Assembly (NCBI RefSeq): GCF_008704205.1
Contig: NZ_VXLC01000013.1
Location: forward strand, 1 to 64,000
From: Nocardia colli
GTDB taxonomy: Bacteria > Actinomycetota > Actinomycetes > Mycobacteriales > Mycobacteriaceae
Direction: 5' to 3'
Length of the DNA stretch: 64,000 nucleotides
The notes under the pieces were generated by a model. It was not told the origin of the DNA. It was given only the letters and a program-made list of their open reading frames with translations, and searched no databases. Positions 17,693 through 26,982 of this stretch are shown here, in pieces. Positions within the stretch are counted from its first letter, which is position 1; every line of letters begins with the position of its first letter. The position numbers were made by a program, and so were the translations under genes.

Positions 17693-17720
17693 TACGCGTG
17701 TCTTGGGGAAAGGATTGGGT

Positions 17721-18749
17721 GTGACCTCCGAGGGTGATCCGAGGGAGAAGGAATCCGACGACCAGTCCGCGTCGGATTTCGGCCCCCCGGTGGGTGAATT
17801 CGGCCCGCCTGTCTCAGAATTCGGACCTCCCGTCTCGGAATTCGGTCCGCCGGTCTCGGAATTCGGTCCGCCCATGGGGGATACGGGTCCGCGCTGGCAG
17901 GTGACGGAGCAGACGGGTGACCATCCCGAACTGGTCTGGCGCCCCGCCGCCGATGCGGGCGCGACCCCGCCGCCGCCCCCGCAGTACCGGGCGCCGGACT
18001 CGACGGCGTTCCCCGAACCACGGCCCGCACCGCCGGTTCCGCCGCGGGTGCCGCCGGTCGATCGGGAGCCCGACGCCGACAAGGACTCGTGGTGGACCCG
18101 CCCCACCGACACCGGCAGCGTGCCCAAGCCGCCGCCGCTGACCTCGCCGAGCCTGTCCTGGTCGGATGATCCGATCGCGAAGATGCTGACCCCGGCCACG
18201 CCGGCCGCCCCGCCGGCTCCGGAGCGGAAGTCCGGCTCGCACACCGCGCGCAACGTGCTCGCGGGCATCCTCGCGGTGGTCATCCTGGTCGGGCTGACGG
18301 TGACCGTGATCATGGTGTCCAAGGGCGGCAACGACAACCCGGTCCCGCCCGCCGCGAGCAGCAGCGCGGAGAAGAGCTGCCCGGCGGACAAGACCGGCAA
18401 GGTGACCATCGGCAACGGCAACGGCGACACCAGCAGCGGGGCCAATGCGATCCTCGGTTTCCAGTACGCGTTCTATGTCGAGCGCAGCGGTGAGCGGGCA
18501 CGGCGGTTCGTCGCGCCGGACGCGGAGAACGTCTCGCCCGCCGATGTCATCCAGGCCGGCATCGACACGGAGGTTCCGGTCGGGACCAAGCACTGCCTGC
18601 GGATCTCCGAGGTGGGCAGCGACACGTTCAACGTGGACCTGACCCAGCGCAAGCCGGACGGCACGGAAACGATCTATCACCAGACCATCACCACCGTGAT
18701 CCGGGACGGAAAGGTGCTCGTCTACTCGATCAAGCCGCGGGAGCCGTGA
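17721..18749 (+). CDS. Membrane protein with SEFGPPV repeats
   Basis: A 342-residue single-pass membrane protein of unknown function. The N-terminal cytoplasmic part (about 1-175) is disordered, acidic and proline-rich, with five copies of a seven-residue EFGPPVS-like unit near residues 19-53. One membrane helix (ARNVLAGILAVVILVGLTVTVIMV) is near residues 177-200. The outer domain (about 205-342) looks small and folded, with a Cys pair (SCPADK ... HCLRI). The GTG start is preceded by GGAAAGG. Such proteins are frequent in Nocardia next to surface proteins; a shared surface function with the preceding gene is possible. Confidence 0.75.
   Translation: MTSEGDPREKESDDQSASDFGPPVGEFGPPVSEFGPPVSEFGPPVSEFGPPMGDTGPRWQVTEQTGDHPELVWRPAADAGATPPPPPQYRAPDSTAFPEPRPAPPVPPRVPPVDREPDADKDSWWTRPTDTGSVPKPPPLTSPSLSWSDDPIAKMLTPATPAAPPAPERKSGSHTARNVLAGILAVVILVGLTVTVIMVSKGGNDNPVPPAASSSAEKSCPADKTGKVTIGNGNGDTSSGANAILGFQYAFYVERSGERARRFVAPDAENVSPADVIQAGIDTEVPVGTKHCLRISEVGSDTFNVDLTQRKPDGTETIYHQTITTVIRDGKVLVYSIKPREP
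17775..17879 (+). repeat. Five tandem 21-bp coding repeats
   Basis: Five imperfect copies of a 21-bp unit of the type GAATTCGGTCCGCCGGTCTC encode the heptad EFGPPVS. The frame is kept in all copies. Confidence 0.85.
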
Positions 18750-18756
18750 CCCTTCT

Positions 18757-18786
18757 CAATATATGGGAAACATGTTTCATATATTG
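18757..18786. promoter_or_regulatory. Inverted repeat, operator candidate 1
   Basis: Perfect arms CAATATATG and CATATATTG enclose a GGAAACATGTTT centre that itself holds the palindrome AAACATGTTT. It is AT-rich against the GC-rich background and lies about 60-90 bases before the aminotransferase start. Confidence 0.65.
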
Positions 18787-18791
18787 GTAGG

Positions 18792-18821
18792 CGATATGCG
18801 AAAGTAGAATTTCGCATATCG
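18792..18821. promoter_or_regulatory. Inverted repeat, operator candidate 2
   Basis: Perfect 12-bp arms CGATATGCGAAA and TTTCGCATATCG with a six-base spacer GTAGAA, only five bases after the first repeat. It lies 22-52 bases before the aminotransferase start, so a bound regulator would block or drive its promoter. The regulator is not identified. Confidence 0.7.
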
Positions 18822-18843
18822 TGGCGTCCGTTCGGAGGTTCCC

Positions 18844-20019
18844 ATGTCGCCGACCATCCCACCGCTCGCGGCCAAGCTGGGCGGATTGCAGAGTTCGGCG
18901 ATTCGTGACCTGCTCAAGCTCACCACGCGCGCGGAGATCATCGGCCTGGCCGGCGGGTTGCCCGACGCCGAGTTGATGCCGCGCGAGCGGATCGCGGTCG
19001 CGGCCGACGCGGCATTGCGCAGCGCGGGGCCCTTGCAATACACCGAGTCGCCCGGCTGGCGGCCGTTGCGCGCGGTGCTCACCGAACGCGAATCGGCTCG
19101 ACTCGGCCGGACCGTAGACCTCGACGAGGTCTTCGTGACCCACGGCTCGCAGCAGGCGCTTTCGCTGCTGGCGGAGGTGCTGCTCGACCCGGGTGCGCTG
19201 GTCGTGGTCGAAGATCCGGCGTATGTCGGTGCGCTGCAAGTCTTTCGGGCCGCCGGTGCGCGAATCGTCGCGGTGCCACTGGATGCCGAGGGTATGCGCA
19301 CCGATGTGCTCGCGGACCTGCTCGCCCGGGGCGAGCGTCCCGCCGTGGTGCACACGGTGAGCAACTTTCACAATCCCGGCGGCGTGACCATGAGCCCGCA
19401 ACGCCGCGCCCATCTCGCGGAACTCGCTGACGCACACGGCTTCTGGGTGATCGAAGACGATCCCTACGGCGAGCTGTGGTTCGACACCCCCGCGCCCGCG
19501 CCGGTGGCGACCTACTCCCGCAACGTGATTCGACTGTCCAGCGCCTCGAAGATCCTCGCCCCCTCGCTGCGCGTCGGCTGGATGGTCGCCCCCGACCCGG
19601 TGTGCCGCGCGGTGGAATTGCTGAAACAGGGTGCGGACCTTTGCGGTTCGGCGCTGACCCATCAGATCGCCGCCGACCTGCTCGCCGACGAGGCCTGGCT
19701 GACCGCGCACGTCGACCACGTGCGCACCGTCTACGGCACCCGCGCCAAGTCCCTGGTGCACGCGGTGCGCACCCGCTTCGGCGATCGCGTGCACTGCACC
19801 GACGCGACCGGCGGCATGTTCGTCTGGGCCGACTTCACCGACGGCACCGACACCCAGGCGCTGCTACCGCGTGCCCTCGAAGCCGGCGTCGCCTACGTCC
19901 CCGGCTCCGCCTTCGCCGTCGACGGCGGCTACCGCAACTCGATGCGCATGTGCTTCACCACTTCCGACGCCGCGATCCTGACCGAGGCCGTCGATCGTTT
20001 GGCCCGAGCGGCCGGATAG
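18844..20019 (+). CDS. PLP-dependent aminotransferase (class I/II, AAA-adipate-like)
   Basis: A 391-residue fold-type I aminotransferase. Seen are the cofactor segment HGSQQALSLLAEVLLDPGALVVVEDPAY, the FHNPGG motif near residue 174, the VIEDDPYGELWF motif (PLP-ring Asp) and the Schiff-base lysine in SSASKILAPSLRVGW near residue 236. The C-terminal Arg lies in NSMRMCF. The family covers 2-aminoadipate, aromatic and branched-chain transaminases; the substrate cannot be fixed. There is no fused GntR domain. The ATG has GGAGGTTCCC before it. Two perfect inverted repeats in its promoter suggest tight regulation. Confidence 0.88.
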   Translation: MSPTIPPLAAKLGGLQSSAIRDLLKLTTRAEIIGLAGGLPDAELMPRERIAVAADAALRSAGPLQYTESPGWRPLRAVLTERESARLGRTVDLDEVFVTHGSQQALSLLAEVLLDPGALVVVEDPAYVGALQVFRAAGARIVAVPLDAEGMRTDVLADLLARGERPAVVHTVSNFHNPGGVTMSPQRRAHLAELADAHGFWVIEDDPYGELWFDTPAPAPVATYSRNVIRLSSASKILAPSLRVGWMVAPDPVCRAVELLKQGADLCGSALTHQIAADLLADEAWLTAHVDHVRTVYGTRAKSLVHAVRTRFGDRVHCTDATGGMFVWADFTDGTDTQALLPRALEAGVAYVPGSAFAVDGGYRNSMRMCFTTSDAAILTEAVDRLARAAG

Positions 20020-20060
20020 TCAGTCGGCCTGAGTCGTGCGAGTGGTCCGGCGACAACGGA

Positions 20061-20306
20061 TCAGCCGTCGTTGACGCCCGGCTGGAGGTAGTTCGTGATC
20101 ACCCATACGTATCCGCCACCGGAGCGCACACAGCCGAGAACCGCTTTGCGCTGGACACCATTGCCGACGTCCACGTAGACCTTTTCCGTTGCTCCGGGAA
20201 TCGAGCACGACTGGCCCGGCTGACCGGCGTGTGCGGCGGGTGCGAGGAGGGCCAGGACGCCGGTGGCCAAGGCGCCGACAGCTAGTGCGGATGCGGTGCG
20301 TCTCAT
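20061..20306 (-). CDS. Small secreted protein
   Basis: An 81-residue protein with a clear Sec signal peptide (MRRTASALAVGALATGVLALLAPAAHA, cleavage after AHA) and a mature part of about 54 residues with two Cys (SCSIPG and LGCVRSGGG) that could form one disulfide. No family is recognised. AAAAGGAACG lies before the ATG as ribosome binding site. It lies convergent to the aminotransferase gene. Confidence 0.7.
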   Translation of the reverse strand: MRRTASALAVGALATGVLALLAPAAHAGQPGQSCSIPGATEKVYVDVGNGVQRKAVLGCVRSGGGYVWVITNYLQPGVNDG

Positions 20307-20415
20307 AACTTTTCGTTCCTTTTCGGTCGAGCGATCCGTACGGGGATATAGACGGCACCGGCGCGAAGACCGTTCCGTTCAGTGATCCAGATCACTCCTG
20401 AAAAGTTGCCGAGGG

Positions 20416-21915
<1,500 letters not shown>

Positions 21916-22170
21916 TGGTGCAGGTTACTAAACACACGCCCCGCTGTGTCCGATTGCGGCTTCGCGGGTCCTGGTCGCGGATCACATCGCCGTGCGCGGT
22001 CCGCTCGATTAGGGTCGATATCAGTTACCGACGAGTAGGGCCGCACGACACGAGCGAGGCCGTGGTCGAAGAGATCCGCGACCACTGGCATAGCCTGTAG
22101 CCAGAGCAGCTCGATCGAATGCCCGATAAAGACCACGACGTCGTCGACCCGCGGCTGGAGGAGTTCGAGC

Positions 22171-23937
22171 ATGACCAAGAAACCGGAATCCCAGTTCCTC
22201 GGTCCGGAGCAGCGCAGGACGGCCTGGGAGCGGTTCGGCAAGGACCACTTCGATGTGGTCGTGATCGGCGGCGGCGTGGTCGGCGCGGGCATCGCGCTGG
22301 ACGCGGCCACCCGCGGTCTGAAGGTCGCCCTGGTCGAGGCCCGTGACCTCGCCTCCGGCACGTCGAGCCGGTCGTCGAAGATGTTCCACGGCGGCCTGCG
22401 CTATCTGGAGCAGCTGGAGTTCGGCCTGGTCCGCGAGGCGCTCAAGGAGCGCGAGCTCGCCATGTCCGCGCTGGCGCCGCACCTGGTGAAGCCGCTGCGC
22501 TTCCTCTACCCGCTCACCCACCGCGCGTGGGAGCGCCCGTATGTCGCGGCCGGGCTGATGCTCTACGACACCATGGGTGGCGCGAAATCCGTTCCCGGAC
22601 AACGGCACCTGTCCCGCATGGGTGCGTTGCGGCTGGCTCCCGGCCTCAAGCGAAGCGCGCTGATCGGCGGCATCAGCTATTACGACACGGTCGTCGACGA
22701 CGCCCGCCACACCATGACCGTCGCCCGCACCGCCGCGCACTACGGCGCGGTGATCCGCACCTCCACCCAGGTGGTCGGCTTCCTGCGCGAGGCGGACCGG
22801 GTGGTCGGCGTGCAGGTGCGCGACAGCGAGGACGGCCGCACCGCCGACATCCGCGCGCACGTGGTGATCAACTCGACCGGCGTGTGGACCGACGAGGTGC
22901 AGGCGCTGGCCCACCAGCGCGGCCGCTTCCACGTCCGCGCCTCGAAGGGCGTGCACATCGTGGTGCCGCGCGACCGCATCGTCAGCGACGCCGCGATCAT
23001 CCTGCGCACCCCCACCTCGGTGCTGTTCGTCATCCCGTGGGGCACGCATTGGATCATCGGCACCACCGACACCGACTGGAACCTCGACCTCGCGCACCCC
23101 GCCGCGACCAAGGCCGATATCGACTATCTGCTGGACCGGGTCAACGACGTGCTGGTCACCCCGCTCACCCATGACGACATCGACGGCGTCTACGCCGGGC
23201 TGCGGCCGCTGCTGGCGGGGGAGAGCGACGAGACCTCCAAGCTGTCCCGTGAACACGCTGTCGCGCGGGTCGCGCCGGGCCTGGTCAGCATCGCGGGCGG
23301 CAAGTACACCACCTATCGAGTGATGGCCTACGACGCGGTCGACGAAGCGGCGCAGGACATTCCGGCCCGGGTGTCCCCGTCGATCACCGAGAAGGTGCCG
23401 CTGCTCGGCGCCGACGGCTACTTCGCGCTGGTCAATCAGACGGTGCAGCTGGCCGAGGAGTACGGCGTGCATCCGTACCGGATCAAGCACCTGCTGGATC
23501 GGTACGGCGCGCTGATCGACGAGGTGATGGCCATGGCGGACGGCAAACCCGAACTGCTGCAACCCATTACCGCGGCGCCGTCGTACCTTCAGGTGGAGGC
23601 GGTGTACGCCGCCGCGGCCGAGGGCGCGCTGCACCTGGACGACATCCTGGCCCGGCGCATGCGCATCTCCATCGAGTTCCCGGACCGCGGCGCCGACTGC
23701 GCCGAGGAAGTGGCCAAGCTGGTCGCGCCGATCCTCGGCTGGGACGACGCCGAAATCGAGCGCGAGGTAACGACTTACCGCGCCCGGGTGGAGGCGGAGA
23801 TCCGTTCGCAGACCCAGCCCGACGACGACTCCGCCGACGCGCTGCGGATCGCCGCCCCGGAACCGCGCCCGGAGATTCTGGAGCCGGTGCCGGCCGACGG
23901 TGTGCCGAACAAGGAAGTGCGGCAGGCGAACCGGTAA
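22171..23937 (+). CDS. glpD: Glycerol-3-phosphate dehydrogenase (FAD, membrane-associated)
   Basis: Oxidises sn-glycerol 3-phosphate to dihydroxyacetone phosphate and passes electrons to quinone; peripheral at the inner membrane. The 588-residue product has the FAD dinucleotide fold VVVIGGGVVGAGIALDAATRG, the SSRSSKMFHGGLRYLE segment, and the ITGG-like loop SIAGGKYTTYRVMAYDAVD in the second half. The C-terminal cap domain (about 400-560) is complete. The ATG has GGAGGAGTTCGAGC before it. Together with the divergent glpK it forms a glycerol use pair; its place near lpdA matches glpD2 (Rv3302c). Confidence 0.96.
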   Translation: MTKKPESQFLGPEQRRTAWERFGKDHFDVVVIGGGVVGAGIALDAATRGLKVALVEARDLASGTSSRSSKMFHGGLRYLEQLEFGLVREALKERELAMSALAPHLVKPLRFLYPLTHRAWERPYVAAGLMLYDTMGGAKSVPGQRHLSRMGALRLAPGLKRSALIGGISYYDTVVDDARHTMTVARTAAHYGAVIRTSTQVVGFLREADRVVGVQVRDSEDGRTADIRAHVVINSTGVWTDEVQALAHQRGRFHVRASKGVHIVVPRDRIVSDAAIILRTPTSVLFVIPWGTHWIIGTTDTDWNLDLAHPAATKADIDYLLDRVNDVLVTPLTHDDIDGVYAGLRPLLAGESDETSKLSREHAVARVAPGLVSIAGGKYTTYRVMAYDAVDEAAQDIPARVSPSITEKVPLLGADGYFALVNQTVQLAEEYGVHPYRIKHLLDRYGALIDEVMAMADGKPELLQPITAAPSYLQVEAVYAAAAEGALHLDDILARRMRISIEFPDRGADCAEEVAKLVAPILGWDDAEIEREVTTYRARVEAEIRSQTQPDDDSADALRIAAPEPRPEILEPVPADGVPNKEVRQANR

Positions 23938-23938
23938 C

Positions 23939-25177
23939 TCAGGCGAGTCCGGGCGGTGGCAGCGCGATGGTCGCGAGGGTGCCGCCGCCCGGCGCCGGTT
24001 CCATAGTCGCGGTGCCGCCGTGCAATTCGGCGATCCACGCCACCAGCGCCAGCCCGATTCCGCTACCGCGCCCGCCGGTGACGCCGCGCGCGAACGGATT
24101 GCTCGACAGCTGCGGGTTCAGCCCGGCACCGTGATCACGCACGGTGACCCGCCCTTCCCCGACGTGCACCTCCACCGGCGCACCGGGATTGATCGCGCCG
24201 TGCGTGATCGCGTTCTCGATCAGGTTGCGCACCGCGAGGCTCAGCAGGTTCGGGTCGCCGACGACCACCGTGGGACTGCTGTGCACAACGACATTCGCCT
24301 TGAACTCCTCGGCGACCGACTCGGTGAGCTGGTCGAGCAGCAACTGCACCCGCTCCATCGTCGTCACCCCGGCCTGCATCCTGGCCCGCGCGAGCAGGCC
24401 CGCCACGATTCGCTCCATCCGCGTCCCCAGCTCACCCGCGTCGGCCAGCGCGCGCTCCACCTCGTGCGGGTTGCGTCGCCGCGGCGCGGTGACCAGTCCC
24501 AAAGTGGTGAGCGGCGTACGTAATTCGTGCGCGGCATCGCCGAGGAACCGCTCCTGCTCTTCGACGAGCAGCAGTGCCTGACGCATGCTGCGTCCCGAAA
24601 GCGCATGTGCCGCAAGGGCGGACAGTACGACCAGGGTGAGCCCACCGACCACGAGCGCCCACAGCAGCAGCGCCCGATCACGGTCCACCAAACCGGGATT
24701 CGTCCCCGCGACGACGACCGCGCGGGTTGTCGTGTCGTCCCAGAAGATCGGCGTGGCCGCCAGCCGCACGGGGCGACCGGCGCTGTCGTAGCCGTTCTGG
24801 AAGACGATTCCGCCCGCGCGCACGGCATCGTCGGCCAGCGCCTCCGCGCCGTTGTTCGGCGGCAGCCAGGACCGCAGGTGTCCGTAGATCTCGCGCCAGT
24901 GCCCGTTGTCGTCGTTGGTGACGATCATGACCGCGGTCTCGCCGTTGGCCAGGTCGTCGCGTTCGACCGAGGCGAGGTCGATGGCCTGGGCGTCGGGGTC
25001 GAAATCGATGCTGCGCCACAGCCCGGTCACCACCCGGTCGAGGCCGTTGTCGACGGTGTTGTGGCGCGAGCGGGCGTCGATCGTCGCCGCGAGCACGCCG
25101 AGGATGATCAGGCAGGTCGCGGTGATGACGGTGATGAGGGCGGTCAGCAGCCAGCGGGTGCGGCGCAGCCGGGCCAC
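23939..25177 (-). CDS. Sensor histidine kinase
   Basis: Membrane sensor kinase, about 412 residues. Order: first membrane helix (about 10-33, LLTALITVITATCLIILGVLAATI), an extracytoplasmic sensor region (about 35-155), a second helix (LLLWALVVGGLTLVVLSALAAHAL), then a linker, the HisKA box FLGDAAHELRTPLTTL with the phospho-accepting His, and the ATPase domain with NLIENAITH (N box), DHGAGL (G1) and GRGSGIGLALV (G2). The start is uncertain: the GTG at 25177 precedes the first helix directly, but the frame is open further and translational coupling to the regulator gene is possible. Signal unknown. Confidence 0.85.
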   Translation of the reverse strand: MARLRRTRWLLTALITVITATCLIILGVLAATIDARSRHNTVDNGLDRVVTGLWRSIDFDPDAQAIDLASVERDDLANGETAVMIVTNDDNGHWREIYGHLRSWLPPNNGAEALADDAVRAGGIVFQNGYDSAGRPVRLAATPIFWDDTTTRAVVVAGTNPGLVDRDRALLLWALVVGGLTLVVLSALAAHALSGRSMRQALLLVEEQERFLGDAAHELRTPLTTLGLVTAPRRRNPHEVERALADAGELGTRMERIVAGLLARARMQAGVTTMERVQLLLDQLTESVAEEFKANVVVHSSPTVVVGDPNLLSLAVRNLIENAITHGAINPGAPVEVHVGEGRVTVRDHGAGLNPQLSSNPFARGVTGGRGSGIGLALVAWIAELHGGTATMEPAPGGGTLATIALPPPGLA

Positions 25178-25227
25178 GGCGGGCTGGGCGTTCGCGAAGC
25201 GGCCGGGCGGCGCGGCGGACCCGGGGA

Positions 25228-25914
25228 TCAGCGGGCGGATGGTGCACTTCCGATCATGAAGCCGGCGCCGCGCACGGTCTCGATTACCTGCGGCGGCCCG
25301 AGTTTGCGCCGCAGCTGCGCGATCACCGCGTCCACCACGTTCGAGGCGGGCTCGGCCATCTCGTCCCAGCAGCACTCGATCAGCTCGGTGCGCGAGACCA
25401 CGCTGCCCGCGCGGGTGGCGAGCAGCTCGAGCACGGCGAATTCCTTGGGGGTCAGCGAGCGCAGGATGCCCGCGCGTTGCACGCGGCGGCGGGGTAGGTC
25501 GATATCGATATCGCCGAGCACCAGGCGCGCCGGCGCCGGATGTTCGCGCCGGCGGCTCAGCGCGCGCACCCTGGCGGCGAGCTCGGGCAGGGCGAACGGC
25601 TTGACCAGATAGTCGTCGGCGCCGTGCTCGAATCCGGCGACGCGGTCGGCCAATCCGTCTCGGGCGGTGAGCATCAGCACCGGCACCCGCTGGCCGGCGG
25701 CGCGTTGCGCGGCGACCAGGTGCAGGCCGTCGCCGTCGGGCAGGCCGCGGTCGACGACGAGCACATCGTAGGTGTTGACGGCGATCTTCAGGTCCGCGTC
25801 GGCGAGCCGGTGCGCCAGATCGACGGCGAAGCCCGCCGAGCGCAGCCCGGCGACGACCTCATTGCCAAGACCTTCATCGTCCTCGACCACCAGCACACGC
25901 ACGACATCAGACAA
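25228..25914 (-). CDS. OmpR-family response regulator
   Basis: A 228-residue response regulator with an N-terminal receiver (acid pocket EDDE, phospho-acceptor Asp in VLVVDRGLPDGDG near residue 55, switch Thr in MLTARD, Lys in DDYLVKPF) and a C-terminal winged-helix DNA-binding domain (about 130-225, LTPKEFAVLELLATRAGSVV). It lies just before the histidine kinase gene, so the two form a pair. The target genes are unknown; the small secreted protein gene upstream on the same strand is a candidate. Confidence 0.92.
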   Translation of the reverse strand: MSDVVRVLVVEDDEGLGNEVVAGLRSAGFAVDLAHRLADADLKIAVNTYDVLVVDRGLPDGDGLHLVAAQRAAGQRVPVLMLTARDGLADRVAGFEHGADDYLVKPFALPELAARVRALSRRREHPAPARLVLGDIDIDLPRRRVQRAGILRSLTPKEFAVLELLATRAGSVVSRTELIECCWDEMAEPASNVVDAVIAQLRRKLGPPQVIETVRGAGFMIGSAPSAR

Positions 25915-25933
25915 TAGGTCACTTCAGACAGAA

Positions 25934-26001
25934 CCGATCCGTCATCCCGGGCGACCGTCGGGATGACGGATCGGAGCGGGCCGGCTGGCGGTCCGGCCCG
26001 C
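25934..26001 (-). terminator. Two hairpins in series after the small secreted protein gene
   Basis: Hairpin A has perfect 16-bp arms CCGATCCGTCATCCCG and CGGGATGACGGATCGG with a nine-base loop (25934-25974). Hairpin B has 9-bp arms GCGGGCCGG and CCGGCCCGC (25976-26001). They lie directly downstream of the 26010-26231 gene and upstream of the response regulator. Lacking U-runs, they would act as a high-GC actinobacterial terminator. Confidence 0.7.
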
Positions 26002-26009
26002 GACCGCGA

Positions 26010-26231
26010 TCAGTTGGTGGAGTAGTACAGATCCCACTCGCCGGTCGGGGTCTGCTGGCACTGCCACCACTTCCAGTCCGGGTGCGCGGGGGCGTTCAAG
26101 CCGTCCACCTGGCAGGCCGCCTCGGTGCCGTAGGTACCGACGTAAATCGTCTCCGCATTGGCCACCGCCGACCCTCCGGCGACGAGGCCTGCCGAGAGCG
26201 CGACGGCCGCGAGCAGGGTACTGATCTTCAT
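26010..26231 (-). CDS. Small secreted protein
   Basis: A 73-residue protein with signal peptide MKISTLLAAVALSAGLVAGG...ANA (cleavage after ANA) and a mature part of about 47 residues, rich in Trp and Tyr, with two Cys (AACQVDG and WWQCQQ) able to form one disulfide. Function not recognised. The ATG is preceded by GAGAGGAAACATC, a good ribosome binding site; an open frame extends far upstream but has no family resemblance there. Confidence 0.75.
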   Translation of the reverse strand: MKISTLLAAVALSAGLVAGGSAVANAETIYVGTYGTEAACQVDGLNAPAHPDWKWWQCQQTPTGEWDLYYSTN

Positions 26232-26325
26232 GATGTTTCCTCTCTCCCCGGCGCGGGATCCGCGCCTGGTGAGTAGAAAACCGAACTGTCCGTGAGATTT
26301 TCGTGAGGCAGGGGAACGCCGCAGC

Positions 26326-26982
26326 TCAGTGCGGTGCTTCCAGCCGCATCGCCCAGCCGACCAGCGAGCGCAGGTAGCGCAGCACCATCTCGTCCGGGTA
26401 CTGCTCCGGATCGGTGAGGTGCAGCCGGGCCAGTTCCTCCATGGCCGCGAGCAGGATTCGCTCGGTCGGGCCGTCCGGGTCGACGGTGACGCCCGCGTAG
26501 CGGGACAGGTGCCGCGCGCCGATCGCCCGCGCGTAGGCCCGGCCGAGTTCGAGCCGGTCCCGCAGATCGGGCGGGCCGCCGTCGGGTGGGCTGAGGATGA
26601 TCCGCCAACTGGTGGGGGCGGCATGCAGGTAGGCGAGGATGCCGCGGCCGACCTGGTCCACGTCGACCGTCTCGGACCAGTCGACGCTGCCGACCCCGGC
26701 CAGCGCGATCGCCGACTCCCGGTCGAGCAGCGCGGTCATCAGCCCGGACAGGTCGGCGAACTGCTGATACACCAGTGCCCGAGCAACCTGGGATTCGCGC
26801 GCGACCCGGTCGATGCTGACCGCGCCGAAGCCGTCGGCGGCCACGATGTCGCGGGCGACGTCGAGCAACTGGGCCCGCCGGTCCGCCGCCGACATCCGCC
26901 GCTTGGGCGCGTGCTGGTCGGCTGCCTGCTGGTCCGTCGAGGGCTGGGCAACGTACGGGGACGTGGCGCGATCCGTGCTCAC
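26326..26982 (-). CDS. TetR-family transcriptional regulator
   Basis: A 218-residue repressor-type protein. The DNA-binding helix-turn-helix is near residues 33-78 (QLLDVARDIVAADGFGAVSIDRVARESQVARALVYQQF); the C-terminal ligand domain is variable. It starts at a GTG that overlaps the stop of the upstream oxidoreductase gene (GTGA), so both are co-transcribed. The inverted repeat CTAACTTACA-N3-TGTAAGTTAG in the promoter of that operon is the probable operator, meaning autoregulation. Confidence 0.88.
   Translation of the reverse strand: MSTDRATSPYVAQPSTDQQAADQHAPKRRMSAADRRAQLLDVARDIVAADGFGAVSIDRVARESQVARALVYQQFADLSGLMTALLDRESAIALAGVGSVDWSETVDVDQVGRGILAYLHAAPTSWRIILSPPDGGPPDLRDRLELGRAYARAIGARHLSRYAGVTVDPDGPTERILLAAMEELARLHLTDPEQYPDEMVLRYLRSLVGWAMRLEAPH

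Noticed and set aside
17775..17879. Repeats considered as CRISPR-like array
   Set aside because: Units are directly adjacent without spacers and code for heptapeptides in frame.
18757..18821. Inverted repeats considered as terminator of the preceding gene
   Set aside because: They are AT-rich, have no T-run, and are closer to the next start; operators are more likely.
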